Positions 51,361-61,312 of a stretch of 64,000 nucleotides of DNA are shown piece after piece. The translations under genes were made by a program, and so were the position numbers. How positions within the stretch are numbered: the stretch's first letter is position 1; every line of letters starts with the position of its first letter. The DNA is from Silurus meridionalis (Eukaryota > Chordata > Actinopteri > Siluriformes > Siluridae). The notes below the pieces were generated by a model. The model did no database searches, had not been told where the DNA came from, and saw only the letters and a list, made by a program, of their open reading frames with translations. The stretch lies in contig NC_060900.1 of assembly GCF_014805685.1 (NCBI RefSeq), positions 1,224,601-1,288,600 on the forward strand, written 5' to 3'.

Positions 51361-52287
51361 AAAAACAATGCTTTTGTCTATAACATCACCACATTCAGGT
51401 CATTTCATGTTTACATTTAAACAAAAACAAGACTTCTAGTTTGAAAATATATTTCTAATGGGAACATGCTCAAATCCCAACAGTCTGATGGACGCGTTCA
51501 CTCAGGCATGTTCTTTCTAGAAAAGCTGAGGACAAAAAGAAAGCAACATCTCCAGCGAAGATCCCTCCAGAGGCTGATGGAGCAGAATATCATAAATAGC
51601 TCCAGCATGAGTTTGACAGAGCAGCATCTGATCCTTCTTCCTCCCTTCCTCCAGATTCCTCCTAGTCACGTTCCTTCCAGAGACCGAGCACACTTTTCCT
51701 CTTTCTCTTGAAGTTCAAAAGGCAGATTATCAGTTTAAAGAGAAATCACAATGTTTCTGGAAAACCAAAGTTTATGGAAAGAACCATGAATTACAGCTTT
51801 ACATCTGACTGCTGAAAAATCCACAATACAATAAAACATTGATACAATTCTACATCTAACAAGTGCTGATCAAAGGATCATTTTATCTAATAAATCACAC
51901 AAAGTAGCTTGTTGGTGTTGTAGCTGTTGATGTGCAGTGTTATCGCCATTCAACTCTTCATTTGTATGTGGTGAAAAACGTTTCTTTATTTCGTATCTCC
52001 GTCTGCTTTAGCTAACAAAAGATCGTGAGATGGTGTACAAACTCACAATGACTCAGGAGTTTCTAGTGGAGAAGCTGAAACCAGCTGTTGTGAAGGTTTA
52101 TGACTACTACGAGATCAGTATGTAACCTTCATTTCATTGTCCAAAGCGATTTTACACAAAGCCTCATAGTGCATGTGTGATATGAGACACATCTTCATGT
52201 GAGAATTAAATCCTGATGACTGTTTTTCCTTCTTTCTCTGAAGGTGAGAGAGCGACAACACAGTACACGTCTCCGTGTACAGCCTGA
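34564..52287 (+). CDS. a2m-like: Gene 2: alpha-2-macroglobulin-like, complete 35-exon gene
   Basis: The product is a secreted pan-protease inhibitor of the A2M family. The ATG at 34564 (context CCAGGATGG) begins a 77-bp signal-peptide exon, and the stop is TGA at 52285-52287. Summed exon length is 4406 bp, one short of 1469 codons. The missing base is in the bait exon, because every other junction keeps frame. Domains by residue: signal peptide 1-about 23, MG1 to about 115, MG2-MG5 to about 520, MG6 with bait about 521-790 (bait about 708-745), MG7 about 790-900, CUB and thioester domain about 920-1330 (PSGCGEQNM near 985), and receptor-binding domain about 1340-1468. Length is usual for A2M (about 1450-1475). 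Unlike gene 1 there is no exon between signal peptide and MG1. Exon structure matches genes 1 and 3. Confidence 0.95.
34641..35453. other. Intron 1 of gene 2
   Basis: 813 bp, AT-rich, no extension exons seen. This is the position equivalent to the gene 1 extension. Confidence 0.6.
35454..40388 (+). CDS. Gene 2 MG1 to MG5 exons
   Basis: Exons 35454-35634, 35822-35978, 36121-36173, 36382-36402 (21-bp micro-exon), 36504-36672, 37923-38007, 38116-38242, 38448-38562, 38823-38932, 39111-39278, 39874-40110 and 40325-40388. All have GT/AG sites and continuous frame. Motifs are [62 protein letters not shown] and LNTDMWGSQSVTLE. The MG3 cysteines (VCAK, TVCHN, DICKK, TGCG) are all kept. Exon 38116-38242 is 12 bp longer than in gene 1. 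Confidence 0.93.
35644..35735. repeat. (AAT)n microsatellite
   Basis: It starts only ten bases inside the intron after the MG1 exon of gene 2, with a few GAT interruptions. Confidence 0.95.
36673..37922. other. Intron of gene 2, nothing recognised
   Basis: This 1.25-kb intron between exons 36504-36672 and 37923-38007 shows no clear repeat family, exon or RNA. Confidence 0.45.
39344..39810. mobile_element. Small non-autonomous DNA transposon (MITE) with terminal inverted repeats
   Basis: The left end CGATCAGCCATAACATTATG and the right end CATAATGTTATACCTGATCG are inverted copies with two mismatches. The element is about 467 bp and non-coding, in the intron before exon 39874-40110 of gene 2. 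The family is common in teleosts; I do not name it. Genes 1 and 3 lack it. Confidence 0.8.
40490..40724. repeat. (ATT)n microsatellite, about 235 bp
   Basis: A long ATT tract with ACT and ATC variants, in the intron before exon 40765 of gene 2. Open minus-strand frames of poly-Ile here are artefacts. Confidence 0.97.
40765..43790 (+). CDS. Gene 2 MG6 exons before the bait
   Basis: Exons 40765-40913, 42212-42361, 43312-43491 and 43712-43790. They encode [55 protein letters not shown] and DVGIKILTNANIKKPSEC. The last exon ends in phase 1 at GTAAGT; reading on meets TAA at once, so this donor is forced. Confidence 0.92.
41090..41400. repeat. Possible degenerate interspersed repeat
   Basis: Blocks such as GACTCCACCTGTGGCAAATTC and TTTATATAAG resemble an old repeat family found in fish. 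There are no clear ends, so low confidence. Confidence 0.3.
41640..42110 (+). repeat. Interspersed repeat family X, copy 2
   Basis: Shares GTGTGCTTGTGGAGAT, GGTACTGATGAAGGTGAGAA, GTTCAGTCAGCATTCA and CAGATCTTCATGGAGCTGG with copies 1 and 3. It lies in the intron before exon 42212 of gene 2. Confidence 0.6.
42362..43311. other. Intron of gene 2 with an old repeat relic
   Basis: Near 43060-43140, AGCTCAGCAGTCTCTAGA and ATACTCAAACAAACCCATC resemble a worn-down fish DNA-element family. The rest shows nothing. Confidence 0.3.
44055..44132. repeat. (TTC)n microsatellite
   Basis: About 24 TTC units with small interruptions. Confidence 0.95.
44140..44230 (-). repeat. RTE-like LINE 3'-end fragment
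   Basis: Minus strand; shares CTCTACATCTGCCTCTTTCA, CAACTACCTGCATGTCTTCC and CACATCCATAAACCTC with the copy at 50520-50740. Confidence 0.6.
44909..45073 (+). CDS. Gene 2 bait-region exon
   Basis: The acceptor AAATTTAG is good. In phase 1, as the previous exon demands, the exon reads APVAEGTAVPMLMTT and then Ala/Thr/Ser-rich sequence, a plausible protease bait. The end, however, must be read one base earlier to give [18 protein letters not shown], which joins exon 45150 in phase 2. The phase 2 reading from the acceptor meets TGA at 44951-44953. One base is missing or a small exon is unseen. Gene 1 has the same offset. The bait sequence is unlike gene 1's, as expected for the fast-evolving cleavage site. 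Confidence 0.75.
45150..47242 (+). CDS. Gene 2 MG7 and first CUB-part exons
   Basis: Exons 45150-45375, 45695-45821, 45995-46116, 46762-46813 and 47159-47242. Motifs are [34 protein letters not shown], a Cys-rich loop (PCKDCVYTKCLC), [15 protein letters not shown] and LPDIFVEGSATASVSV. Frames agree with gene 1. The third exon follows a TG microsatellite. Confidence 0.92.
45919..45985. repeat. (TG)n microsatellite next to an exon
   Basis: It ends ten bases before the acceptor of exon 45995-46116, as in gene 1. Confidence 0.95.
46190..46690 (-). mobile_element. Candidate solo LTR
   Basis: This is a GC-richer block absent from the matching intron of gene 1. On the minus strand it has a TATA-like box (GGATATAAAAGGG, + strand about 46465-46477) and, further along, an ATTAAA-type signal, the order expected in an LTR. 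Ends and a target-site duplication are not clear. A 107-codon open frame inside shows no recognised domain. Confidence 0.3.
47425..49445 (+). CDS. Gene 2 thioester-domain exons
   Basis: Exons 47425-47601, 47921-48002, 48207-48363, 48715-48789, 48877-49039 and 49252-49445. The thioester [14 protein letters not shown] lies at about 47475-47520. Later exons give [53 protein letters not shown] and AYGGFASTQ. All are open and in frame; exon 48877-49039 (163 bp) is the intact reference for the gene 1 deficit. The domain forms the covalent bond to trapped proteases. Confidence 0.94.
47760..47840. repeat. tRNA-derived SINE-like fragment
   Basis: GGTTACAATGCTGGACTTC then TTAGAAGGTTGTGAGTTGAAT resembles a degenerate SINE head in a gene 2 intron. 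Confidence 0.4.
48648..48712. repeat. (CT)n tract serving as polypyrimidine tract
   Basis: It runs into TTTTAG, the acceptor of exon 48715-48789, as in gene 1. Confidence 0.92.
49879..52287 (+). CDS. Gene 2 end of thioester domain, second CUB part and receptor-binding domain
   Basis: Exons 49879-50094, 50283-50401, 50962-51070, 51223-51288, 52012-52117 and 52244-52287. They encode [61 protein letters not shown] and the C-terminal SPCTA stop. The receptor-binding domain is exposed after cleavage and binds the clearance receptor (LRP1 in mammals; inferred here). Confidence 0.93.
50467..50740 (-). mobile_element. RTE-like LINE fragment, end of the reverse-transcriptase ORF
   Basis: The minus strand reads RRDMGYISRGMLRMEPPGRR, then KRGRPRRRFMDVVREDMQ and VVGLKEADVEDR, the typical C-terminal tail of RTE-type LINE proteins in fish. 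It is 5'-truncated and lies in the intron between exons 50283-50401 and 50962-51070, as in gene 1. Confidence 0.7.
51307..51358. repeat. (CA)n microsatellite just after a donor site
   Basis: About 24 CA units shortly after the donor of exon 51223-51288; gene 1 has the equivalent. Confidence 0.95.
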
Positions 52288-52490
52288 GGGTTTGGACATG
52301 AGCAGCGGAGCTTTTCCTACAGTTTTATTATGTTTATGGGAATCATCAGAGTGTATTTTAATTATGAACAAAACAAAACCTTTCCTTTAACCAAAAGTCA
52401 GTAACTAGTTGTGTTTAATTTCTTTTTGTCTTCATGATTTATTTTAATAATCAATAATCTGATGTTAATAAAGATTCAATTTCTCTCGAA
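52288..52490 (+). other. Gene 2 3' UTR with poly(A) signal
   Basis: AATAAA lies at 52467-52472, about 180 bp after the stop. The UTR end is inferred. Confidence 0.6.
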
Positions 52491-53014
52491 TGTTTACTTT
52501 ATCAATCATTTATTATCTTTTATGATATTCTATATGAGGTGCTGACAAATATGTTGATAAAAATCTGCCAAATCACTACATTAATCTTCTTTTAATGAAC
52601 AAATTCCAAAATAATGCCATTAATAATGCCATTGCTTTCAGTGATTAAACATTATACTGTGAATGTAGTGTTTACAATCTAAATTTCATTATATGCCTTT
52701 AGCTACTGTTCTTATTCAATTTATTTAATATTAGAAAATATTTTAAAGATAAAAGCTGCGTAATCGTATTTTGTATTTTTGTATTTGTTTCTCGACAGTT
52801 CTAGAGGTGTAACTCTCTCACTGTGTTACAACTCCAAATCTTCTTCTCCTTTTTCTCTCCTCAAAAACTGATATAAAATCTGTTGAAGTGAAATGATAAA
52901 GTTATAAGTGATAAGCCTACAAAAAAACTCAAATAAACCTCAATAAATTTTCAAATTGCTGAAATTATTAATTTATGTGTATCTGTTTTTCTTATCTGCA
53001 CATATGAGAGGAAG

Positions 53015-53067
<53 letters not shown>

Positions 53068-53480
53068 TTTACTGACATCTTCTTCTTCAGCTTTAAATAA
53101 AGTGTGAATTTGATGAATGTAAACTACTTAAAAATGTAAATTCATGTCCCCAGGACAGCTGATACGCACAAAACAAGCAAGTTGATTATATGACAGAATA
53201 AAAAAACTCTACAGTATTCTCAAGTGTGATATTCATGTAGGACTTATATCTAAAATACCAACTTTAATAAATCTAATGGAGCAAACCACAATAATAAATA
53301 AAATGACAAAAACAATATTTTATATATATATATTGTGGGTTGTTATGTTGTCTAATGATGTGCTAATATATTAATATTAATAATTAATCATAATAATTTG
53401 TCTGGAACTAAACTGTAAATTTAAAACTTGCCTCTTCTTCCATTCCTGCTTCAGAAAATCTGAGGACCCTATTGTGTATA
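52491..53480. other. Intergenic spacer after gene 2
   Basis: AT-rich, with a (GT)n microsatellite at about 53018-53066. I see no gene. Confidence 0.5.
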
Positions 53481-53890
53481 AAAACTATACAGTATATGAA
53501 TAAAAATGGATAAAAGTATTGGGATACCAGCATTTTACAGCCATGTGAGATTCTTCCCCAAACAGTAACCACAAATATAATCTTTGAATTTGGGAGCTTG
53601 AGATTTTCCCCCTCACTTGAACTTGGAGACCCAAAACCTGTTCCAGCATGACGTTTCCACCTTTGCGCAAAGCCTGCTCCATGAAGATCTGCTTTACATG
53701 GTTTGGGGTGAAGATCTCCTGCTATAGATCTCAACCTTCTTGAACATAAATGAATGTAAACACTGACTGCACACCAGACCTTCTCACCTTCTCACTTACA
53801 TCAGTACCCTGACTTTATTAACAGACATGTGGCTGAATCTCCACAAATCTCCACAAACTCAATCCAACATCTAGTTTAACATCTATGCAG
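53480..53890 (-). repeat. Interspersed repeat family X, copy 3
   Basis: Inverted relative to copies at 23880 and 41640: AAGATCTGCTTTACATGG, CTTGAACTTGGAGACC and TCTCCACAAACTC read in antisense. It holds an open minus-strand frame of 108 codons that is a by-product of the repeat. Confidence 0.6.
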
Positions 53891-54840
53891 AATAACAGCT
53901 AATGGGGAATTTAATTCAGTTTTGTGAATGCTGTTCTTCTCATCAATTGTTAATTAAGACACCAAACATATGAACCTTTGTATTTCTTTTTAAGATTTTG
54001 ACTGGTGTGAGAACAATTAAACTGCTCACCACATCTGAACAGGTATCTGAATGGTATTGGTTTCTGAATGTGCTCTGTGATGCAGCCTTTGCCTGATGAA
54101 ACTGATTTGTGTGTAATGTTCTGCTCAGGTCATGCAAACGATCTATAAAACAAATAAAAACACATGATTGGTGTTTATATTTTTGGGAAATGTGTCATTT
54201 ATTGAGGAGCAGAACTGAAGAATATGAATATCAGGGTGACTGGTTTAGTTTTCTTCTGCATGCAGTGGAGAATTACAGCAGTCCAAACATTTCTATAATA
54301 CAGAATTAAAAACATATACAGCTGCACTTGTGTTTGTTCAAGAAAATAAATAGCAGTTTCTCGTTTTCTCTGTTACCCTTGTGTTTGTGTTTAAGGATTG
54401 TTTGCCATAATAGCAGAAGAGGAACATGATGACCCTCAATCAGAAGTCTGTTCAGATATCTGTGATGTTTTATAGTTGTGTTCTGCACATTGTGTTTTAA
54501 GAAAGATGGTTTATAATCACTCTGTAATCACAGTAATCATGGTCTAGTGCATAATAAAGCTCTCATGAGACACAACAAAGTCCATGAAAGAGATTGTGAT
54601 GGTAGTTTTGGAGCACTTCAGATATTTCTAATGGGTTGTTTGGATGGGGAAGAAAGTCCTTGTATCCGTGTATCTCCTCACTAAGATCTCATTAATCCAA
54701 TGACCAGCCACAACCAGTCAATGAAGGTCTCCATAGTAGCTTTTTTAATGATTCTGAAAGAAATGAAGAACCTCATTTCACTGGCTGCAGCTGGAGCCAT
54801 CACACGTCTCTCTTTTCAGTGATGGACCTTCACTTTTGAT
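53890..54840. other. Intergenic spacer, nothing recognised
   Basis: No coding pattern, RNA gene or clear repeat seen. Confidence 0.45.
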
Positions 54841-55217
54841 GATTCTGTGATGATCACAAATGTTGAGCTCAGTAGCTCCTACTTTTATACCAAAGACTGT
54901 TGAAAGAACATTTACTTATAATCTTATACTCCAGTGCTCATGTTAGTTCTCACTCTCCAGTGTTCTGTATTGTTGAAAGATTTATGATCAAACTCTTGAT
55001 GTCACCCAAATGAGGATGGGTTCCCATTTTGAGTCTGGTTCCTCTCAAGGTTTCTTCCTCATAACATCTAAGAGAGTTTTTAATTGCCACAGTCACCACG
55101 GCTGCTCATCAGGGATAAATACACACCATTCACCATCACTGTTGATTTGTGTAAAGCTGCTTTGAGACAATGTCTGTTGTGAAAAGCGCTATACAAATAA
55201 ACTTGACTTGACTTGAC
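54840..55217 (+). repeat. LINE 3' UTR fragment, copy 3, with CTTGA-type tail
   Basis: Reverse complement of the 3' part of the element at 32872-34135: GTTTCTTCCTCATAAC, ATTGTTGAAAGATTTATGAT and TTGTGAAAAGCGCTATACA, ending in TTGACTTGACTTGAC at 55200-55217. So it reads 3' end to the right. Confidence 0.72.
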
Positions 55218-55219
55218 TT

Positions 55220-55867
55220 TTGGTATCAGAAGAGCACCAATGTCCAGCATGTCCACAATACAAGCACATAGATTCATTACTTTAATGTGTTTATGTTCAA
55301 CCCTTAATGGCTCTTATGGATTCTAATAAATTGTTATTCATCTCATCTTTCTGTTTATTTAACATTATTTTCTGTGTCGTTCACACAAGCGGTGATCAAT
55401 CCAAACTCACAGGTCAAACATCTGCAGCACGAACTGCTTGGGTTCTCCAGCCAGAGCTCACAGCAAGTGTCCAAATCTCCACTGTATAATTGGCCACTGG
55501 ATGCTTCCATGATGGATATGGAGATGAGATGATGTCATGATGTTTTTGAGTCAAAAATCTTATAAATGTTTTACAATGAAGGTCAGCTGTTAAACTCTTC
55601 AGCCCACTGTTATGAAACTGGTCATGAAATCATATATATATATATATATATAAATTATTAATATTCTGTTTATTTTTAACATACATTCCTATTGCAAGGG
55701 CATCAATTCTTTTTGTCAGATTATGTTTTATTTAAAGGAACAAAAATGATAAAAATGCGTGTGACCAAACATCAGACTGATAAGCGTTAGACTGCACAGA
55801 ACAAGGCCAGAAGAAAGGAAAATAGAATGTGGTGATTATGAAACAAACATTTTAATGTGGGATGGAG
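55220..55867. other. Spacer and upstream region of gene 3
   Basis: Contains a short (TA)n at 55633-55653 and AAGGCCAGAAGA at 55803-55814, a block also found upstream of gene 2 (34439-34450). A 60-codon open frame at 55307 has a hydrophobic stretch but no homology I recognise. Confidence 0.45.
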
Positions 55868-55880
55868 GTCAATAAATACC
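55868..55880 (+). promoter_or_regulatory. GTCAATAAATACC element upstream of gene 3
   Basis: Homologous to GTTAATAAATAAC of gene 2, at the same distance of 68 bp from the ATG. The HNF1 match is poorer here; the TATA-like AATAAATA core is kept. Confidence 0.4.
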
Positions 55881-55935
55881 ACACGAGATCTCAGATCATC
55901 ATATTTGGTCTTATTGTGTCTGATTCAGTCCCAGG

Positions 55936-56018
55936 ATGGGCTTTTCTGGAGTTCTTCTTGGAGTTTTTTTGATTTTTGGAAGCTTCACAGAAGCACAGAA
56001 GACCATCACGAAAGCTCC
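55936..56018 (+). CDS. Gene 3 exon 1: signal peptide
   Basis: MGFSGVLLGVFLIFGSFTEA, a strong hydrophobic core with a likely cleavage near TEA, then QKTITKA. The donor GTAAGA is in phase 2. Confidence 0.93.
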
Positions 56019-59000
56019 GTAAGATCTTCATGTATTTCTTTAATTGTCTCTCGAAGCCTCGCAGGTTTAATACGGAGAGGTTTATTGTGCAAATGACATT
56101 TTGTGAATTTTGAAATAAATAGGATTTGGTCAGAAAATATTAAACAAGAAAGTGTTTATAATGTAACGTAATCAGCTGAAGTTTGTTTATGAAATTTATG
56201 AGAAAATAAGATTCATCTTTTTAGAGCTATACAAAGGATTATCCAAGATTATAGATATTAAATATAAATGTTTCCAATAAAGTTTTCTATAATTCAAGAA
56301 ATAAGAAAGGAATATAAATATTTAAATTTCTAATTATTTTAATTATTTTCAATATGAATATTTAATATATTATATAATGCATATTTAATTTGCATAAACT
56401 GATTGCAGTCTGTCTTTTGCATTTTTAATGACCACTGTATCATCTTAAAAACCTTAAAGAAATATTATTAATATAGGAATAATTTACTGGAATAAACTAC
56501 AGACCTCATCACTTATGTGCTGTTTAGTTTGTTTACATTTATTTTAAATGTATGGCACAAAATCTTTTTTTTTTCTGGCTAAAAACTGCAGCCTTTTGAT
56601 GCCACACTTATATTGTGTTATAGTGTTAAATAAGATAAATATTAATAACATATATATAAATATGAAGATGTCTTGGACATGTTGGTGTTTTTGAAAAATC
56701 AAAAAAAGTTATTCATAATATAATGATATATAAAATATATATTTTTACAATTTTGGCTACAGTTTTATTGCTATAAATTGTAAAGATGCTGAGGGTCAAC
56801 AGGAAGTCAGCAGCAAATAGAAACTAATACAAACTCATTTTTCTTTTCTTTGTCAGAACCATTTACTTCCTGGCTGTGACCTCTCAGGCTGTAGGGGGCA
56901 CCACAGAGACGCTATGTGTCACAGTGAAACCACAACAAGAAGTATCACTGCAAGTGAACTTGCTGCAGGAGGAAAAGAATGTCACACTTCTAAAGAAAAT
57001 GAATATAAAACAGGACTATTACCCCTGTGTCAAATTTCAGGTTAGAATCTGGGTGAAAGCAGTTGTAATTCATCTCACAACCAGCAGGGGGTGCTCGCCC
57101 CTCAGTTTAACGGATTTAAAAGACTTCAGGCTTGAAATTAGCAGAAAACTTGATTGTTTAGTTGCTATTTCTTGGTGATAAATTAATAAATACATTATAA
57201 ACATTGACAATTAAATTTTTACAAGCCTGTGTTCTTATGCTAACAATACTAATAATCCATATATATGTGAATAAATAATCGTGCAATGTGATTTTTTTCA
57301 CTTTCTATTGAACAGGTTCCTGTCGTAATCACCGAATCAGTGGCTTCTATTGAAATTCAGGTGACAGGCCAGAACCTGTTCCTGAACAAGACAACGAAGA
57401 TCCTCATCACGCCTTCGACTCAACTGACTTTCATTCAGACGGACAAACCAATTTATAAACCGGGACAAACAAGTAACATTCGCTATTTTTCTGCCCTAGA
57501 ATTTTCCTCAGTTCCCACCCAGCATACACCCCTGATCACAACTAACACATTTCTAACTTCAGTTTTAGACCTTTGTTTTATACTGTAACGTCAAATAAAT
57601 GCATTAATATAAACCTGTGCATTTCAGCTGCACTGCTGCCAATGTGGATGCTGTAATACTGCTGAAATGAGATTATTGTGTTAAGAAAAAATAATTTTTG
57701 TAATTAAATACTATTCCCTGCAGTTTACTTCCGCATCGTGTCTCTGGATTCCAGTTTCCGCATCTACAATCAGATGGTGCAAGAGCTTTTATCATTTCTC
57801 AAAAATGTTTTATAATTATTAATCATTTTTTAAGTTTCTGACTTTTTCAGCATTATTTTAAAACTGTTTTAAAACTATTTTAAATGAAACCTAACATTCA
57901 CTGTTAATTGATTTATTACACTTTGTCCTAAAATATTGATAAAATCGAAAAATTAAATATAAGAAAGTTCTATAATAAAGTAGAATTATTTTAGTCCAAA
58001 CTACTGGCTGAACCTCAAAGTCACAGAATTCAATAAATCACTAAAATTTTGACTTATTGTATGTTTAACCTGATTATGTATATATTTTTCGTTTCAGATT
58101 CCAATAATAGAAGTGCAGGTACTGTAGGTTGCTACAGGAAACATCTGCATTTACAGGCTCCTACTTGGAATAATACTGTGATTCAGGAGAAATGCATTCT
58201 GTTCTTATTTCAGGACCCGAACTCCAACCGCATCGGTCAGTGGCTGAACGTCACCATGAACAGCGGCCTTGTGGATCTGTCATACCCCATAAACTCTGAG
58301 GCCACAAAAGGATTTTATGCGATCACAATCTGGAACGAGAAAAATGAGAAGATCTACAAAACGATTGAAGTCAGGGATTACGGTCAGGAGCAGTTTATCT
58401 TTATTCATGTCCTTAGAACAGTGGTTCTCAAACCTTTTCAGCAGGACGCCCCTTGTGTAGGTTGAATCCTTTAGGGGCCCCAAAAGAAAAAGACATGAAA
58501 CATCCTCAAAATTACTATTTTACTTCAACATTTTAGATTGTAGCAAAAACAAACTAATTTGTACAATGGTAAAACATCAATTCTGTTTGTAGTCTTATTT
58601 CTTAGATGTTAAATATATGAATTCTTTTTTATTCTACATTTCATAGTTTTGCTGATGTTTCAGCGTATTGTGCTGCGTAAAGTTTATATTATTTTATTAT
58701 TTTTTTTATATTTTTATTTTTTTAAATTCATCATAGTTTATATAGGTTGACAATCCTGACATACAGGTGATATATATTTTATTTTATTTTTAATTTATAC
58801 TCTAGGTCCTAGAATTTCTATTCGGCTCTCTAGCGACATCTAGTGTCCACATCCTCCAATTTGAGAACCACCGCCTTACAATAACAAATATGTCGAGTAT
58901 TTAGTTTAGCTACAAATATTGATTCAAATACTATTCATTAAGAGTTTTTATTACCTTAATATGGCCCTGAATACAATGTATGTATTATAATTTACTATCA

Positions 59001-61216
59001 GTACCTACAGTTAGATATATTAATCCAAACAGTCAAACGGTTTTATATTTATTATAGTTTTTGTTGTTGTTTAATTTTGTAACAGATTATAATGTTAGAA
59101 TAGCAGTTTTCCCAACAAACCACTATGTTTAACATTTAGAGGCATTTTTTAAGGTTTTATAATAACTTTTATTTCTTTAAAAGTGTTTTCTGACTTCACC
59201 TAAGAAACATTTTGACTTTTTAGGCAGGAAACACAAATCAAAATCGAATTGGCAGCTGAATTTCTGGTGTTTATTTTGTGTTTTAGTGCTGCCCACGTTC
59301 GAAGTGACCGTCCAACTTCCTCCAGTCATAACCATCCTAGACACTTATGCTACGCTGAAAGTTAACGCCAAGTGAGTTTTCACTGCTCAGAAAACTGATT
59401 TTGGAGAACAGATTTTTTTGCATTGTTTTTATTTTATTTTAATGTGTCACATTTACCCATTATACGGTTGTACAATGACTGATTATTTAATCTTTTCAGA
59501 TATACATACGGGAAGCCGGTGAATGGTACGGTGAAGGCCACCGTCTGCCATAACAGTTACAGATACTGGTGGTTCTCGCGAGACAGCTCAAGCATGTCAG
59601 ACGTCTGCAAGAACTTTACCATGAAGGTTAACCAACAGAACATTTTCATGAGCGAACATTCCCATTGTTTTAGTAAATCTCACTTCAATTCTCTACTTAA
59701 CATGGATGTGTGTATGAGTGTTAATAAGGCTGTGTTTATGATGCTGCATTAATGCTGAAGTTCAAGGTGATAATATATATTATATATAAATATACATATA
59801 ACAAAATGAGATTCAGTAATAATGAATATCTTTGTTTGTTCATGCAGTGACTTTTGATGTTTTTTTTTTCAGACTGATAAGACAGGAAGTGCACAATGGG
59901 TTTTAAATCTAAATGAATTTGCATTAACTGATTCACGCTATGAAAATGTCTTCAATGTTCAGAGTACAGTGGAGGAATATGGCACTGGTGAGAGATTCGG
60001 CGACTCAAACCTCTTAAATGGATGCATTTTTCTGCAATTTTAAGTTTTTATAATAATAAATAAAAATTGATAATAATAATATTAATAACAACAATACTAC
60101 TTATAATAAATGTGATTATTAATAGTAGTACAATTAACACTTGTTGGGTCCTGAAACAATTGACTGTATTATTTTTTGTATAAATTCACACACTGTAGAT
60201 TATAGACAGATTTTAGCCACGTTTCATTGCACGTGTAAAAAAAAAAAAAACGTTTGCGCAATAAAAATTCTTACACCTTAGGAAGTGAAATGATATTGAA
60301 TATATGAAAATGAATCGTAAAACATCTGATTCATTTCATCCCTGAGAATTTGTGCTTCAGATTATTTTAATGTTGTGTTTATCCTACAGGTGTGATCATG
60401 TCTGGTTCTGGCAGCTCAACTATAACATCTAATATCATCACGCTGTCGTTTGAGGATTCGCCCTCAACGTTTAAACTCGGAATGATGTACGAGGGAACGG
60501 TAACCTCCTTATTGATCCTTCAATTTAACTCAATTCTTTATTAATTGGCTTCATTGTATAATATAAATACTGCAGGCTCTGGGATCAAATCGACGCCTGT
60601 TATTACATAAACGAGCCAAGAAACATTAGGATGAATATTATATTGTGTTCCTAAAACTCTCAGCAGGTTTATTTGCTTGTTGTATTGTATAAATAAAACT
60701 AGCAGATTATCCGAATTATCCAGCTAACATCCAGTAAACTGTGTTACTATGTGATTAAATCCATTATACAAGTTTGTAATATGTAAAATTATGCAAATTG
60801 CTGTATAATTAAATACAATCGCTTCACCAGGACAAGGCCATGTTGTTCTTGTTTTGGCTTCTGTCATTGTCCTCTGATATCCATGTCCTTCTTCATCAGA
60901 TCAAGGTGACCGGCCCAGACTCCAATCCTATGCAAAATAAAGTAGTGTTTCTGACTGTACAATATGGTAAAGATAAAAATTCAGTCAAGAAGCTGATCAC
61001 AGATGACAAAGGCATCATAAGATTTTTCCTCAACACTGAACCATGGGGTCTGGATTCAGTTACTTTACAGGTGGGTGAAATGTTTGTTTCTCTTATGTCT
61101 TTGTTGTTGATCTTTTTTTCATGCCAAGCTGTAGACTATCCATAAAACACAGTGTTTATTAAAGTAATGCACATGTTTGAGATTAGTGGGAAAGTGACCA
61201 CCAATAAAATCTATTC

Positions 61217-61312
<96 letters not shown>

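Noticed and set aside
53408..53734. 108-codon minus-strand frame
   Set aside because: It falls in an interspersed repeat found three times in the window; no known protein is seen.
55307..55489. Small secreted protein gene upstream of gene 3
   Set aside because: A 60-codon frame with a hydrophobic start but no homology, promoter or paralog support.
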